A DNA stretch of 47,716 nucleotides from Terriglobia bacterium. Its GTDB lineage: Bacteria > Acidobacteriota > Terriglobia > Acidiferrales > UBA7541. The position numbers and the translations under genes were made by a program. How positions within the stretch are numbered: the stretch's first letter is position 1; every line of letters starts with the position of its first letter. Location: assembly GCA_020072805.1 (NCBI GenBank), contig JAIQGC010000017.1, positions 1 to 47,716 of the forward strand. The letters are read 5' to 3'. The notes beneath the pieces are model-generated. The model searched no databases. It was not told the DNA's origin and saw only the letters and a list, made by a program, of their open reading frames with translations. Positions 16,997 through 28,659 of the stretch are shown one piece after another.

Positions 16997-18727
16997 TCAG
17001 GGGAGCAGGCGGCGGGAAAGGGCGCGGGCGACGAAGCGCAGGCGGTCGGCCCAGGGAAGGCGGCCGAAATTGGCGCGAACGACGCCGCGGGTAAAAAATG
17101 TCTTGCGCGAGTAGTCGATGGCCACGTCAATGAGCACGGGGCGGCTGGATTTCGTGATGGAGAGGGCCTGCGCGAGGACGGGCTGAATTTCGGCGTCGCT
17201 CGAGAGCGGGAGATAGTCGATGCCGACAGCGCGGCAGAGGGCGGAGAGGTCCAGGTCGGGAAGTTCGCTGCAGGATTTTTTCGAGAGGGCGGTCTGCTGA
17301 AACTGGGCGATCTGGGCCAGTTCGCGGTCGTGGAGGACAAAGACCATGACGGGGAGGCCGAGATGCGCGGCGGTGAGAAGTTCGAGGCCGGTCATGAGGA
17401 AGGCGCCATCGCCGGGCAGGGCGGCGACGGGGCGGCCGGGGCAGGCGAGCGCGGCGCCGAGCGCGGCGGGGACGGAGTAGCCCATGCAGGAATAGTCCAC
17501 GGGAGCGAGAAAGGAGCGCGGGCGTTCCAGGCGAAGCCACTCCATGGCCAGGAAGGTGCCGTTGCCGCTGTCGGTGGTGTAGATGGCGTCCGGGCCGAGC
17601 GTCTCTTGCAGCGATTGCAAGAGCAGGAACGGGGAGACGCGGGACGCGTCGCCGGGCTTGGCCGCGTCGGCGAGGATTTCGGCGTGGCCCGCGCGGATGG
17701 CGGAATGCCGAGCGGGGTCGGGTGTCCGCGGAGGAAAATCTTTCAGCAGCGCGGAGACAAATGTTGCGGCGTCGGAAGCGATTTTGAGTTCGGCGGGAAA
17801 GTTGCGTCCCAGGACGGACGGGTCGATATCGATATGAACGAGTTTGCCGGGAGGAACCAGCCCGTAGCTGCCCGTGCCGACTTCGGCGAAGCGGCAGCCG
17901 ATGGCGATGGTGAGGTCGCAGTCCGCGGCGATTTTCTGGACGAAGCCGGGAGCAGTGGAACCGAAACCGCACCACAGCCAGAGCGGGTGGCTTTCCGGAA
18001 AAACGCCTTTGCCCTGGATGGTTGTGGCCACGGGAGCGTCGAGGCGCTCGGCGAGAGCGACGAGATCGGCGGCGGCGCCGGCGGCGCCAAGGCCCACATA
18101 GAGAAGCGGGCGGCGGCTGGCGAGGATGAGTTTGCGGAGTTCGTCGAGTTGCTGCGCGGAAGCGGCGGGGGGAGCGGGAAGTTGCGGGAGAGGAGATTCG
18201 AAAGCGGGATCATGGCGCGAGAGGTAGTGGTCCACGGGAATTTCCACCATCACGGGGCCGGCGGGAGCGGCTTGCGCCAGGCGGCAGGCGTGGCGAATTG
18301 TAGAATAAATTTCGGAGCCGGTGCGCGGATGGAATTGAGCTTTGGTAACTGGGCGGGCGATGGCCAACTGATCCACATCGTGGAGTTGATAGGCCAGGGG
18401 GAGATCGCGGCGTATGCCGCAGGAAAGCACCAGCATGGGAATGCCGTCCATGAAGGCTTCGGCGATGCCGGAAAGCGCGTGGGTGAGTCCGGCGCCGGGA
18501 ACGAGATTGACGACCCCAAGTCTTCCGGAGGCGCGCGAAACGCCGTCGGCCATGAAGGAAGCGCTTTGCTCGTCGGTGACCAGAATGGCGCGGACGGAAT
18601 CGGAATGGGCTAGCGAATCGTACAGCTCGATATTGTGCGTGCCGGGAATGCCGAAGGTGAAGGGGACGCCTTCGTCCTGGAGCGCGCGAACCACGATGTC
18701 ACCGCCGGTCATGTTCATCAGACTCAT
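16997..18727 (-). CDS. Thiamine-diphosphate-dependent enzyme, acetolactate synthase/benzoylformate decarboxylase-like (576 aa)
   Basis: Three-domain TPP enzyme. The N-terminal PYR domain has FGIPGTHNIELYDSL and catalytic-type E53 (TDEQSASFMADG). A central Rossmann-like domain follows, then the PP domain with GDG at 439-441. The paired Asn that normally ends the GDG-(~25)-NN motif is HD here (H466, D467), so an Asp replaces the usual Mg ligand. Product specificity is unknown. ATG 18727 overlaps the GMC stop as ATGA, indicating translational coupling. The neighbours suggest a joint oxidation and C-C bond reaction, perhaps for a small aldehyde or keto acid. Confidence 0.8.
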   Translation of the reverse strand: MSLMNMTGGDIVVRALQDEGVPFTFGIPGTHNIELYDSLAHSDSVRAILVTDEQSASFMADGVSRASGRLGVVNLVPGAGLTHALSGIAEAFMDGIPMLVLSCGIRRDLPLAYQLHDVDQLAIARPVTKAQFHPRTGSEIYSTIRHACRLAQAAPAGPVMVEIPVDHYLSRHDPAFESPLPQLPAPPAASAQQLDELRKLILASRRPLLYVGLGAAGAAADLVALAERLDAPVATTIQGKGVFPESHPLWLWCGFGSTAPGFVQKIAADCDLTIAIGCRFAEVGTGSYGLVPPGKLVHIDIDPSVLGRNFPAELKIASDAATFVSALLKDFPPRTPDPARHSAIRAGHAEILADAAKPGDASRVSPFLLLQSLQETLGPDAIYTTDSGNGTFLAMEWLRLERPRSFLAPVDYSCMGYSVPAALGAALACPGRPVAALPGDGAFLMTGLELLTAAHLGLPVMVFVLHDRELAQIAQFQQTALSKKSCSELPDLDLSALCRAVGIDYLPLSSDAEIQPVLAQALSITKSSRPVLIDVAIDYSRKTFFTRGVVRANFGRLPWADRLRFVARALSRRLLP

Positions 18728-20232
18728 TGCAGCGCCTGCCATTCTTCGCGGATGGTTTCCGCGACGCGATCGGCCAAAGCCATGATGGTGAGATAGGGAT
18801 TGATTTCGACGGAGTTGGGAAAAAGGCTGGCGTCGGCGACGAAGAGGCCGGGATGGCCGTGAACGCGGCCGCGCGAATCGGTGACGGAATCTTGCGGCGA
18901 GCGGCCCATACCGCAGCCACCCTGGAGGTGCGCGGCGGAGACAGCCGTCTTGCCGGGGACGAAGCGGCAATCGGCGGCGAGGGCATCGAGCCGCGCGGCA
19001 TCCGCGGCGGTGAGCGTGGGCGACGGGGCGACGGGGAGATGCACGCGCGAGGCGCCCGCGGCGAAAAAGATTTTGGCGGAAGCGACAGCGCCGCTGACGA
19101 GCGATTGCGCGACTTGCGGAGTGCAGCGGTAGTGGACGACGGGGCGGCCGGCGGAGTCGATGGTGACGCGGTTGTGCTCGTCAATGTGATCGCAGGCGAG
19201 GACGAGGATCATCTGCAGGCGGGGGAAGGCGCGCAGGAAGGAACTGTGCTCGGGGCCGAAGCCGGCCAGGCTTTTGGCGGTGACGAAGGGAAAATACATG
19301 CAGGTTTCGAGGATGAAGCGGTCGGATGCGGCGAACTGGTCCAGATAGAAACTCTTGGGATGGCCGACGAAATTGGTAATGGGGCGCGGATGCTCGGCGA
19401 CGAGGATGAAGGCGGGATGGGAAGTAAAACCGTGGCCGAGGCGGGGAAGGGCGCGTTCGAAACCGGAGCGAAGCAGTAGCGCGGGACTGTGGATGGCTCC
19501 GGCGCTGAGCACGATGGCTTTGGCGTTGATGCGGTGGTCGCCGGAGGGCCAGGAGGAGGGTTCGCCTTTGCCATCAGCGGACTTTTCGGTGACGCGCGCG
19601 ACGACGGATTTTCCTGCGATGCGCAGAACTTCGCAGCGGGTGACGACTTCCACGCCGTTCTGTTCGGCGCGGGGTAGCTGCACGCGGTTGGTGCCCTGCT
19701 TGGCCTGATTGGGGCAGCCCAGATTGCACAGGCTCGAGCCGCGGCAGCCTTTCACGTTGACCGGAAACTGTTCGGCGCGCCAGCCGAGTTTGCGGCAGCC
19801 TTCCACAAAAAGCCGGTTGTTGTCGTTGATCAGCGGCTCTTCCAGGAGATGAACATTATTCTGCTGGATGAATTTTTGCGCGCGGCGAGTGATCTCCTCG
19901 TGCGCCAGGCCGGGAACATTCCAGTGTTCGATGACGCGCGGCGGCGGAAGCAGCGAAGTACCCGTGTAGACGACGGTCGAACCGCCGTAAGCGCTGCCGA
20001 AGGCCAGGGTCATCGCGCCGTCGGCGGTGAGGAAGCCGCCGCCGTCTTCATAGATGGCGCGGGACATTTCCAGCTCCCCGCCGGTGAATTCCTCGTCGCG
20101 CAGCTTGGGGCCTTTTTCCAGGACGGCGATGCGCAGCCCGGCTTCGCGGCAGAGCGAAGAAAGTTCCTGGGCGACCGCGCCGCCGCCCGCGCCGGAGCCG
20201 ATGATGACGATGTCGTAGGAGCGCGTGTTCAT
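18724..20232 (-). CDS. GMC-family FAD oxidoreductase (502 aa)
   Basis: Glucose-methanol-choline oxidoreductase. N-terminal FAD motif DIVIIGSGAGGG (G12-x-G14-xx-G17), then GSAYGGSTVVYTG. The middle CRGSSLCNLGCPNQAKQG is the ferredoxin-like Cys loop seen in cholesterol-oxidase/gluconate-dehydrogenase-like members. The C-terminus has SAAHLQGGCGMG and NPYLTIMALADR. It likely oxidises an alcohol or sugar. ATG 20232 makes a 4-bp ATGA overlap with the preceding small-subunit gene; a start 15 bp earlier lacks a better ribosome site. Confidence 0.88.
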   Translation of the reverse strand: MNTRSYDIVIIGSGAGGGAVAQELSSLCREAGLRIAVLEKGPKLRDEEFTGGELEMSRAIYEDGGGFLTADGAMTLAFGSAYGGSTVVYTGTSLLPPPRVIEHWNVPGLAHEEITRRAQKFIQQNNVHLLEEPLINDNNRLFVEGCRKLGWRAEQFPVNVKGCRGSSLCNLGCPNQAKQGTNRVQLPRAEQNGVEVVTRCEVLRIAGKSVVARVTEKSADGKGEPSSWPSGDHRINAKAIVLSAGAIHSPALLLRSGFERALPRLGHGFTSHPAFILVAEHPRPITNFVGHPKSFYLDQFAASDRFILETCMYFPFVTAKSLAGFGPEHSSFLRAFPRLQMILVLACDHIDEHNRVTIDSAGRPVVHYRCTPQVAQSLVSGAVASAKIFFAAGASRVHLPVAPSPTLTAADAARLDALAADCRFVPGKTAVSAAHLQGGCGMGRSPQDSVTDSRGRVHGHPGLFVADASLFPNSVEINPYLTIMALADRVAETIREEWQALQ

Positions 20233-20639
20233 CGCAGCGCGTCCCATCCGCGCGCCGTGGCAGCGTAGCCGATTTCGGCGGCGGCTTGCGGCTGGCCGTA
20301 ATAGCCGAGTAGGGCCAGCGTGCGCAGCCCGAAGAAGCCGCTGCGCACGGTTTGCAGAGGACTGTTTTCAAGGAAAGAGAGAAAGCGCGCGCGGCGGGCA
20401 GGGTCCAGCGCGGTAAAGGGGCGGGCGTAACGGAGGAGCGGAAGCCATTGGATGAAATGAAGAGCGAGGCGGACGCGGCGGCGGAGAGAAGCGGGGCGGT
20501 CGCGCAGGGCGAGATCGATCAGGCGGCGGAGTTCGACCCAGCGTTCCTCATCAAGAATTGTGGCCTCGGGAACGATTGTGGAGACAAAGGCACGCAGCAC
20601 GGGAAAGACGGGTTCGAGCGAGGTGAGGGGAGCGGCCAT
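20229..20639 (-). CDS. Small subunit-like protein of the GMC oxidoreductase (136 aa)
   Basis: A helical protein, weakly like gluconate 2-dehydrogenase subunit 3/twin-arginine partner proteins that accompany membrane-bound GMC enzymes: FVSTIVPEATILDEERWVEL, then R-rich helices, and a C-terminal LRTLALLGYYGQPQAAAEIGY (GY.G.P.A..EIGY pattern). No Tat signal is visible. Its role is inferred from the ATGA overlap with the GMC gene. It is the first gene of the operon, 78 bp downstream of the sigma-54 activator on the same strand. Confidence 0.6.
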   Translation of the reverse strand: MAAPLTSLEPVFPVLRAFVSTIVPEATILDEERWVELRRLIDLALRDRPASLRRRVRLALHFIQWLPLLRYARPFTALDPARRARFLSFLENSPLQTVRSGFFGLRTLALLGYYGQPQAAAEIGYAATARGWDALR

Positions 20640-20717
20640 GGTAACGGGGTGAGGATAGCACTGGTTTAGAGAGGGACAAGGCGAAAGTGGAAGTCAGTAT
20701 CGGCAGCAGCCGAAAGG

Positions 20718-22868
<2,151 letters not shown>

Positions 22869-23050
22869 ACCCCGGAGCATAGCACCGCGTTCGGCGGAGC
22901 CTCAACCCGGAGAAGAGCCGGGCACGGGGGCGAGCGGGAGAAATAAAGGAAAAGTTTCGCGACTCTTTTTGCCATGAAGAAGGGTCCATGGAAGTAGAAT
23001 CGGGCTTGCCCGAAAGCGGTGGCTGATTCGACTTATTTTGGAGGCCGAAA

Positions 23051-24733
23051 ATGAAATGCACTGCCCGACTGCTGCTCTTATTGGTGACACTCGCGTCCAT
23101 TGCGCCGTCTGCCGCCGCGGATTCGCTGGGCGAACTGGCGCGGGATTTCTGGGCCTGGCGCGCGGCGGAGCAGCCTTTTTCCGGGGATGATATTCCTCGG
23201 ATCGAGCGGCCGGAGGGGTGGAGGGCGGACTGGTCGGCCGGGGCGTTCGTGCAGAGGCGCAAGGATCTGCTCCGATTTGAAGAGCGCTGGAAGAGCATTG
23301 ACGCAAGCCAGCGGCCCATCCCGGAGCAGGTGGACTACCGGCTGATGGGTTCGGCGATCGCGCGGGTGCGCTGGGAACTGGAGATCGTGCGGGGGTGGCA
23401 GCGGAATCCGGTTTTTTATGTGGACCAGACGCTGGGAAGCATTTTTGTGGCGCTGACCCAGCCGCCTCCGTTCGATGCCAAACGCAGTGCGGAGATTCTG
23501 GCGCGCCTGCGGCAGATTCCGCGGACGGTGGCGGAGGCCAGGGAAAATCTGAGCGATGCGGCGGCGCCCTTTGCGCGGCTGGCGATCAACCAGTTGAGCG
23601 GCGTGCGGGCGAATCTCGCGCGAACCGCCAGGGCGCTGAAACCGCTGCTCGACGGAGCGAGCGCGGCGCAACTGGACGCGGCCGCCGAGCAGGCCACGGC
23701 CGCGCTGGAGGAGTACCGGGAATGGCTGAAGAAGCGCCTGCCGGAGATGCAGGGAAAGGCGGAGGTGGGACGCGAGGGATTCGAATTCTTCCTGAAGCGC
23801 GTGGCCCTGACGCCCTACACGCCGGAGCAACTGGTGGCCATGGCGCGGCAAGAGTGGGAGCGCGCGGTTGCGTTCGAGATGTACGAGCATGCCCGCGACA
23901 CCAAGCTGGCGCCGCTGCCACTCTTCAAGGATCAGGCGGCGCAAATCGCGCGATCGGAAGAGCAGGAGAAGGAGATTCGCCGGCTGCTGGAGGAGAAAAA
24001 CATTCTCAGCATTCCGGCCAGAATTCGGCACTACCGCAAGCTGCCCCTGCCGGCATATCTGGAGCCGCTTGGGGAAATGGGCGTGCCGGATGATCTGACG
24101 GGGCCGAGCCGTCTGGATCAGGATGGAGTGAGTTACATTCCGGTGCCGGCGGAAAATCTCGGCTATTTCGCGGAGGCCAGCGCGCGGGATCCGCGGCCGA
24201 TCATCGTGCATGAGGGCGTGCCGGGGCATTATTTTCAATTGACGCTGGGCTGGGGGCAGGAAGACCCGATCCGGCGCCATTACTACGATTCCGGGGCCAA
24301 CGAAGGAATCGGATTCTATGGCGAGGAGATGATGCTGCAAGCCGGGCTGTTCGACGACAGTCCGCGGAGCCGGGAAATCATTTACAATTTCATGCGTTTT
24401 CGCGCCCTGCGCGTGGAAGTGGACGTGAAGCTGGCCACGGGAGAATTCACGGTCGACCAGGCCACGGACTACTTCGTGAAGATGGTTCCGATGGACCGCG
24501 CCTCGGCGCTGGAAGACGCGGCGCTTTACGCCGCCGCGCCGGGGATCGGCATCTCCTATCAGACCGGCAAGCTGCAGATCCTGAAATTTCTGGCGGAAGC
24601 GCGGCGGGCGGAGGGGGAGAAATTCAGTTTGCGAAAATTTCACGATTTCTTATGGAACAACGGAAATGTGCCGATTGCGCTGCAGCGCTGGGAATACCTG
24701 GGGCTGACGGACGAAATGGAGTTGCTGCGGTAG
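23051..24733 (+). CDS. Secreted DUF885 family protein (560 aa)
   Basis: N-terminal signal peptide (MKCTARLLLLLVTLASIAPSAAA). The hallmark HEGVPGHYFQ (H387, E388, H393), a gluzincin-like motif, and the downstream EGIGFYGEEMMLQAGL (glutamate ligand region) identify DUF885, whose members are assumed to be metallopeptidases of the periplasm. Length is normal. TTTTGGAGG is just upstream of ATG 23051. It is divergent from the sigma-54 activator (182 bp). Confidence 0.85.
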   Translation: MKCTARLLLLLVTLASIAPSAAADSLGELARDFWAWRAAEQPFSGDDIPRIERPEGWRADWSAGAFVQRRKDLLRFEERWKSIDASQRPIPEQVDYRLMGSAIARVRWELEIVRGWQRNPVFYVDQTLGSIFVALTQPPPFDAKRSAEILARLRQIPRTVAEARENLSDAAAPFARLAINQLSGVRANLARTARALKPLLDGASAAQLDAAAEQATAALEEYREWLKKRLPEMQGKAEVGREGFEFFLKRVALTPYTPEQLVAMARQEWERAVAFEMYEHARDTKLAPLPLFKDQAAQIARSEEQEKEIRRLLEEKNILSIPARIRHYRKLPLPAYLEPLGEMGVPDDLTGPSRLDQDGVSYIPVPAENLGYFAEASARDPRPIIVHEGVPGHYFQLTLGWGQEDPIRRHYYDSGANEGIGFYGEEMMLQAGLFDDSPRSREIIYNFMRFRALRVEVDVKLATGEFTVDQATDYFVKMVPMDRASALEDAALYAAAPGIGISYQTGKLQILKFLAEARRAEGEKFSLRKFHDFLWNNGNVPIALQRWEYLGLTDEMELLR

Positions 24734-24870
24734 CCCGGATTTCTTGCCAGACTCGCGCAGCTGTGGCGGACCTTGCTCCGCCCACTTCACAAGCAGCGTG
24801 ATTGCCAGCTCACCCGCAAGCGTCACACTGTGGTTTTTCCTCTAGCAAAAAAATCCCCCGACTTCTGTAG

Positions 24871-24890
24871 CCGCCCTCTTTAGAGGGCGG
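24871..24890. repeat. GC-rich interspersed-type hairpin
   Basis: CCGCCCTC-TTTA-GAGGGCGG is a perfect 8-bp stem with a 4-nt loop, preceded by TGTAG. It lies in the 236-bp gap between the convergent DUF885 and msrQ genes. It looks like the short palindromic repeats common between genes in Acidobacteria and could act as a bidirectional stop; no long T-run is present. Confidence 0.45.
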
Positions 24891-24969
24891 GCCTTTCCAT
24901 CTTGGCCGCGCAGGCCTGCCCTTCCTCGTGAGAATTGCGGGTTAGCGCAGGGCAACCAGCGGCAAGCCG

Positions 24970-25620
24970 TCAATCGGATTGCGGGGTGGCCGGCGCGAGG
25001 TTGGCGCCGGTTTTCTTTTTTTTCAGCAGCCAGGGATCGAGCCGCAAAAGAAGCAGGACGGCCGCCGCCGCGCCATAGGCCACCGGCTTGCGCACGTCGG
25101 ACTTCACCAGCCAATAATAATGAACAACTCCTGCGGCGGCGGCGAAGTAGATGGCGCGGTGCAGCTGCTGCCAGCGGCGCCCGCCCAGGCGGCGAATCCA
25201 GCCGGCGGTCGAGGTCACCGCCAGGGGAAGAAGCAGGAGGAAGCCGGCGAAGCCGACGGTGATGTAGCGGCGCTTCTGAATATCGCGCCACATGTCATCC
25301 CAGGCGAAGAACTGGTCGAGGCCGATCCAGATGCTGAAATGCAGGAAAGCGTAGAAGAAAGCGAAAAGACCGAGCATGCGGCGATAACGAATGAGTTGGG
25401 GCAGACCCAGTAGGCGGCGCAGCGGCGTGATGGCGAGCGTGAGGAGAAGAAAGCGCAGGATCCAGTCGCCGGTGGCATGGGTGATGAATTCGATGGGGTT
25501 GGCGCTGAGGCGGTGATGCAGGGCAAGCCAGAGAAGACGCGCGAGAGGACCGAGGCACAAAAGAAATACGACGGCCTTGGTCCAGCGGCTGAGCAGAATG
25601 CGTTCGAGGAAAGTTCTCAC
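24970..25620 (-). CDS. msrQ: Sulfoxide reductase haem-binding membrane subunit
   Basis: MsrQ (YedZ) is the b-haem integral membrane partner that passes quinol electrons to MsrP for repair of periplasmic methionine sulfoxide. It has 216 aa with about six TM helices; FAFFYAFLHFSIWIGLD and RRWQQLHRAIYFAAAAGVVHYYWL carry the conserved haem-ligand histidines. The start is GTG 25620, 2 bp after the msrP stop, so the two are translationally linked. Confidence 0.93.
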   Translation of the reverse strand: MRTFLERILLSRWTKAVVFLLCLGPLARLLWLALHHRLSANPIEFITHATGDWILRFLLLTLAITPLRRLLGLPQLIRYRRMLGLFAFFYAFLHFSIWIGLDQFFAWDDMWRDIQKRRYITVGFAGFLLLLPLAVTSTAGWIRRLGGRRWQQLHRAIYFAAAAGVVHYYWLVKSDVRKPVAYGAAAAVLLLLRLDPWLLKKKKTGANLAPATPQSD

Positions 25621-25622
25621 GG

Positions 25623-26585
25623 TCAGAAGTTCTTGCGCAGGTCCATGCCGGAGTAGAGTCCGGCGACCTGATCGGCATAGCCGTTGAACATCAGCGTGGG
25701 GCGCTTGAAGAATTCGCCGAGGCGGCGCTCCTTGGCCTGGGTCCAGCGGGGATGGTCCACGGCAGGATTCACGTTGGAGTAAAAACCGTACTCGCGGGAA
25801 TTGGCCAGGTTCCAGGTGACGGGCGGCTGGTCCTTGACGAATCGGATGCGCACCAGGGACTTGATGCTCTTAAAGCCGTACTTCCAGGGAAGGATCATGC
25901 GCACGGGCGCGCCGTCCTGATTGGGCAGAGATTCGCCGTACATGCCGACGGTGAGCAGGGCCAGCGGGTGCATTGCTTCATCGAGCCGCAGCCCATCCAC
26001 ATAAGGAAGCGGAATGCCGGCGCGGCTGCCGAGGGGCATCTGCCGCGGATCGTAATAGCTTTCGAAAGCGACGTAGCGGGCCTTGGGCGTGGGCTCGACG
26101 AGTTTGGCCAGTTCGCTGAAGGAGTAACCGATCCACGGCACGACCATGGACCAGGCCTCGACGCAGCGATGGCGGTAGACGCGCTCTTCGAGCGGGGCCA
26201 GCTTGAGAATTTCGTCCATCGAAAACTTGCGCGGCTTTTTGACTTCGCCATCCACCGTGACGGTCCAGGGCGAAGTGCGGAAGTTCTGCGCATTCTTGGC
26301 GGGGTCGCTCTTGTCCGTGCCGAATTCGTAGAAATTGTTGTAGTGCGTGGCGTCTTCGTAGGGCGTTTGGGTTTCGTCGGTGCGGTAGGAACTTTTCACG
26401 ACGCCGCTGAGTTTATTCGAGGCGTGCACGTGCGCGGATGGCGCCAGCAGATTCCAGAGATTTTTCCCGGCTAGGGAGGCGCCAGCGGCGAGAGAGAGCC
26501 CGGCAATAAATTTTCTGCGCTCGAGATAAATCTGTTTCGGTGTCTGCTCGGAAGATTGCAATTCCGGGGCGCGCTTGATCAGCAT
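25623..26585 (-). CDS. msrP: Protein-methionine-sulfoxide reductase catalytic subunit
   Basis: MsrP (YedY) is a periplasmic molybdopterin enzyme exported by Tat. The N-terminus has the twin arginine in LERRKFIAG (R23, R24). Molybdenum-ligating C141 is in YRHRCVEAWSMVVPWIG. It is 320 aa, normal for the family. msrQ follows after 2 bp. Confidence 0.95.
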   Translation of the reverse strand: MLIKRAPELQSSEQTPKQIYLERRKFIAGLSLAAGASLAGKNLWNLLAPSAHVHASNKLSGVVKSSYRTDETQTPYEDATHYNNFYEFGTDKSDPAKNAQNFRTSPWTVTVDGEVKKPRKFSMDEILKLAPLEERVYRHRCVEAWSMVVPWIGYSFSELAKLVEPTPKARYVAFESYYDPRQMPLGSRAGIPLPYVDGLRLDEAMHPLALLTVGMYGESLPNQDGAPVRMILPWKYGFKSIKSLVRIRFVKDQPPVTWNLANSREYGFYSNVNPAVDHPRWTQAKERRLGEFFKRPTLMFNGYADQVAGLYSGMDLRKNF

Positions 26586-26772
26586 CGATTGTCTCCGTCC
26601 ATTCCGGGGGTCTGCAAACAGTACATCACTCTACGGCAATTAGACGCGGAACCCGGAAAAAGGATGTATCCGGGTCGCGCAGAACGCTAACTCCGTCCGT
26701 TTCAGTCTGTGTTCGAGACTCATCGAGAGAGGCGAAGGGCGTTCGCGGTTCTTGCGTAGTCAACTTGTTGCG

Positions 26773-27951
26773 CTATTTCTCTTCCGGCTCTTCGTCGGGA
26801 TAGCCCAGGCTGCGCAGAATTTCCCGGTTGTGCTCGCCGAGCAGCGGAGGCGGGTAGCGATAACTGATCGGTGAGTTTGAAAAATGCACGGGATTGGCGA
26901 TGGTTTTTACGGCGCCGAGCGCGGGGTGCTCCAACTGGACAATCAGGCCGCGCGCCAATGTTTGCGCATCGCTGAGGGCTTCGGCGACGGTGTTGATCGG
27001 CGCGCCGGGAATTTCCGCGGCGGCTAGGCGCGCCAGCCAGTCAGCGGCCGGGGCCTCGGCGAAACGGAGCTGTAGTTTTTCGATCAGCGCGGCGCGGTTT
27101 TCCGTGCGCAGCGCGTTCGAGGAGAAGCGCGCGTCGCGGCCGAGGTTTTCTTCCTCGCCGAGCATCTCCAGAAAGCGCTTCCATTGGGCTTCGGTGCCCA
27201 CGCCGGCGACAAAGTGCCGGCCGTCGCCAGCGCGAAAGACCTGGTAAGGCACGATGCTGGGATGAGCGTTGCCCAATCGCTGCGGAGACTGCCCGGCATT
27301 GAGATAACTGCTGCCCACGTTGGCCAGCCAGGTGAGCTGGGAATCGAAGAGCGCCATATCGATGAACTGGCCCTGGCCGGTTTTCTCGCGGGCGAAGAGC
27401 GCTCCGAGAATGCCCATGGTGGCGTACATGCCGCAGGTCATGTCGGCGATGGCGATGGGAAAACGCATGGGGCCGCCGCCGGGTTCGCCGGTGAAGCTCA
27501 TGACCCCGGCTTCGGCCTGGGCCAGGATGTCGTAGCCGGGGCGTCCGGCTTTGGGGCCGGAAAAGCCGTAGCCGGTGATGCTGCAATAGACCAGGCGGGG
27601 AAATTTCGCGCAAAGAGTTTGCGGAGCCAGGCCGCGCTTTTCGAGCGAAGCCAGCACGGGCTGGTTGATGAGGAAGACGTCGGCGGTCGCCAGCAGACGT
27701 TCGAGGATATCGTGCCCGCGAGGAACGTCGTAATCGAGCGTGAGCGAACGCTTGTTGCGATTGGTGGCAAGGTAGTAAGCGGATTCGCCGCCGACAAACG
27801 GAGGTCCCCAGCCGCGGGACTGGTCGCCCACGCGGGGGCGCTCGACCTTGATGACGTCAGCGCCAAAATCGCCAAGCAGCATGGCGCAGTAAGGTCCGGC
27901 CAGCGCTTCGGTCAGCTCAACAACACGGATGGAATCGAGGATGGCAGCCAC
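26773..27951 (-). CDS. Class III CoA-transferase (CaiB/BaiF family), 392 aa
   Basis: Formyl-CoA transferase-like fold. N-terminal VVELTEALAGPYCAMLLGDFGADVIKVE region, NRNKRSLTLD CoA-binding element, and the catalytic aspartate D170 in IADMTCGMYATMG. The C-terminal LGEHNREILRSLGY is conserved. Family members move CoA between carboxylates (formate/oxalate, carnitine, benzylsuccinate, mesaconate), and the substrate here is not evident. It is a single gene, divergent from a small secreted protein. Confidence 0.9.
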   Translation of the reverse strand: MAAILDSIRVVELTEALAGPYCAMLLGDFGADVIKVERPRVGDQSRGWGPPFVGGESAYYLATNRNKRSLTLDYDVPRGHDILERLLATADVFLINQPVLASLEKRGLAPQTLCAKFPRLVYCSITGYGFSGPKAGRPGYDILAQAEAGVMSFTGEPGGGPMRFPIAIADMTCGMYATMGILGALFAREKTGQGQFIDMALFDSQLTWLANVGSSYLNAGQSPQRLGNAHPSIVPYQVFRAGDGRHFVAGVGTEAQWKRFLEMLGEEENLGRDARFSSNALRTENRAALIEKLQLRFAEAPAADWLARLAAAEIPGAPINTVAEALSDAQTLARGLIVQLEHPALGAVKTIANPVHFSNSPISYRYPPPLLGEHNREILRSLGYPDEEPEEK

Positions 27952-28116
27952 AGAAGAGCATTATAGCCGAGGCAGGGAGCGGAATAAGCGATGTGGGGCA
28001 TCTTTCCGCGCACGGTATTCCGTCTATAATTAGACAATTGACATACAAAGGCTGCTCATGTTTACTCTCGCTACAGACTCGAACGCGACTGCTAATTCCA
28101 ATCAAGGGGTAACCAC

Positions 28117-28575
28117 ATGCTGAAATGCTGCGCCATTTCTCTGATTGTTTGCATCCTTTCACTGCCGCTGAAAGCCCAAAAAGGCACCGCGCCGGCCGGC
28201 TACTACCCTGAAAACTATTATGGAGCGATCTTCACCGGGGCGCTGGAATCCGCCGCCAGCGAGACTCAGGAATTCACCCTGGTCTTTACGAAAGGCCAGA
28301 AATCAGAACGCTTCGTGGGACGGTTGGAGTCCGCGTGCGCCTGGAAGGATAAAGCCGGCACTCTGCATGTATTCAATGTTTCTGACCTTTCCAAGGGCAC
28401 CGTCCTGACCGCATTTTATATAAAGGTCACAAAGAAATCGGATGGACAAAAATCGACCGAGAATACGGTCTTTGCCCTAAGCTTCGCCGAATCTGACGGG
28501 AAAAAAATACCCGACGACAAAAGAATAACTGTTTTTTGTTCCAAGGAGCAGTCCCTCCGGTTCAAAGTCTATTGA
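28117..28575 (+). CDS. Small secreted protein of unknown function (152 aa)
   Basis: A signal peptide (MLKCCAISLIVCILSLPLKAQ) is followed by a ~130-residue beta-rich domain with repeated charged strands (FTLVFTKGQKSERFVGRLES, LTAFYIKVTKKSDGQK, RITVFCSKEQ). No recognised motif. The stretch is less GC-rich than the housekeeping genes to the left. A TATAAT (28025-28030) upstream may be its -10 box, but the -35 is poor. Confidence 0.55.
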   Translation: MLKCCAISLIVCILSLPLKAQKGTAPAGYYPENYYGAIFTGALESAASETQEFTLVFTKGQKSERFVGRLESACAWKDKAGTLHVFNVSDLSKGTVLTAFYIKVTKKSDGQKSTENTVFALSFAESDGKKIPDDKRITVFCSKEQSLRFKVY

Positions 28576-28625
28576 AACAAGGATGGTCTGAAATTGAGTT
28601 GATGTAGACGATGCCCGCGGCGGAA

Positions 28626-28659
28626 ATGGTAGGCCCGTGGGGACTCGAACCCCAGACCT
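28626..28659. repeat. Left copy of 34-bp direct repeat (att-like)
   Basis: All 34 bases are identical to 30747-30780, which are the CCA end, 3' acceptor strand, T-arm and variable region of tRNA-Val. The two copies are in the same orientation, 2,121 bp apart, as expected for the duplicated core left by an element that integrates at a tRNA 3' end. Confidence 0.65.

Noticed and set aside
16927-17340. N-terminal extension of the GT2 reading frame
   Set aside because: Pro/Ser/Arg-rich, overlaps the TPP gene and precedes a normal GT2 start at 16926.
28117-28575. Small secreted protein as part of the tRNA island
   Set aside because: It lies outside the left 34-bp repeat and on the opposite strand; there is no direct link to the island.
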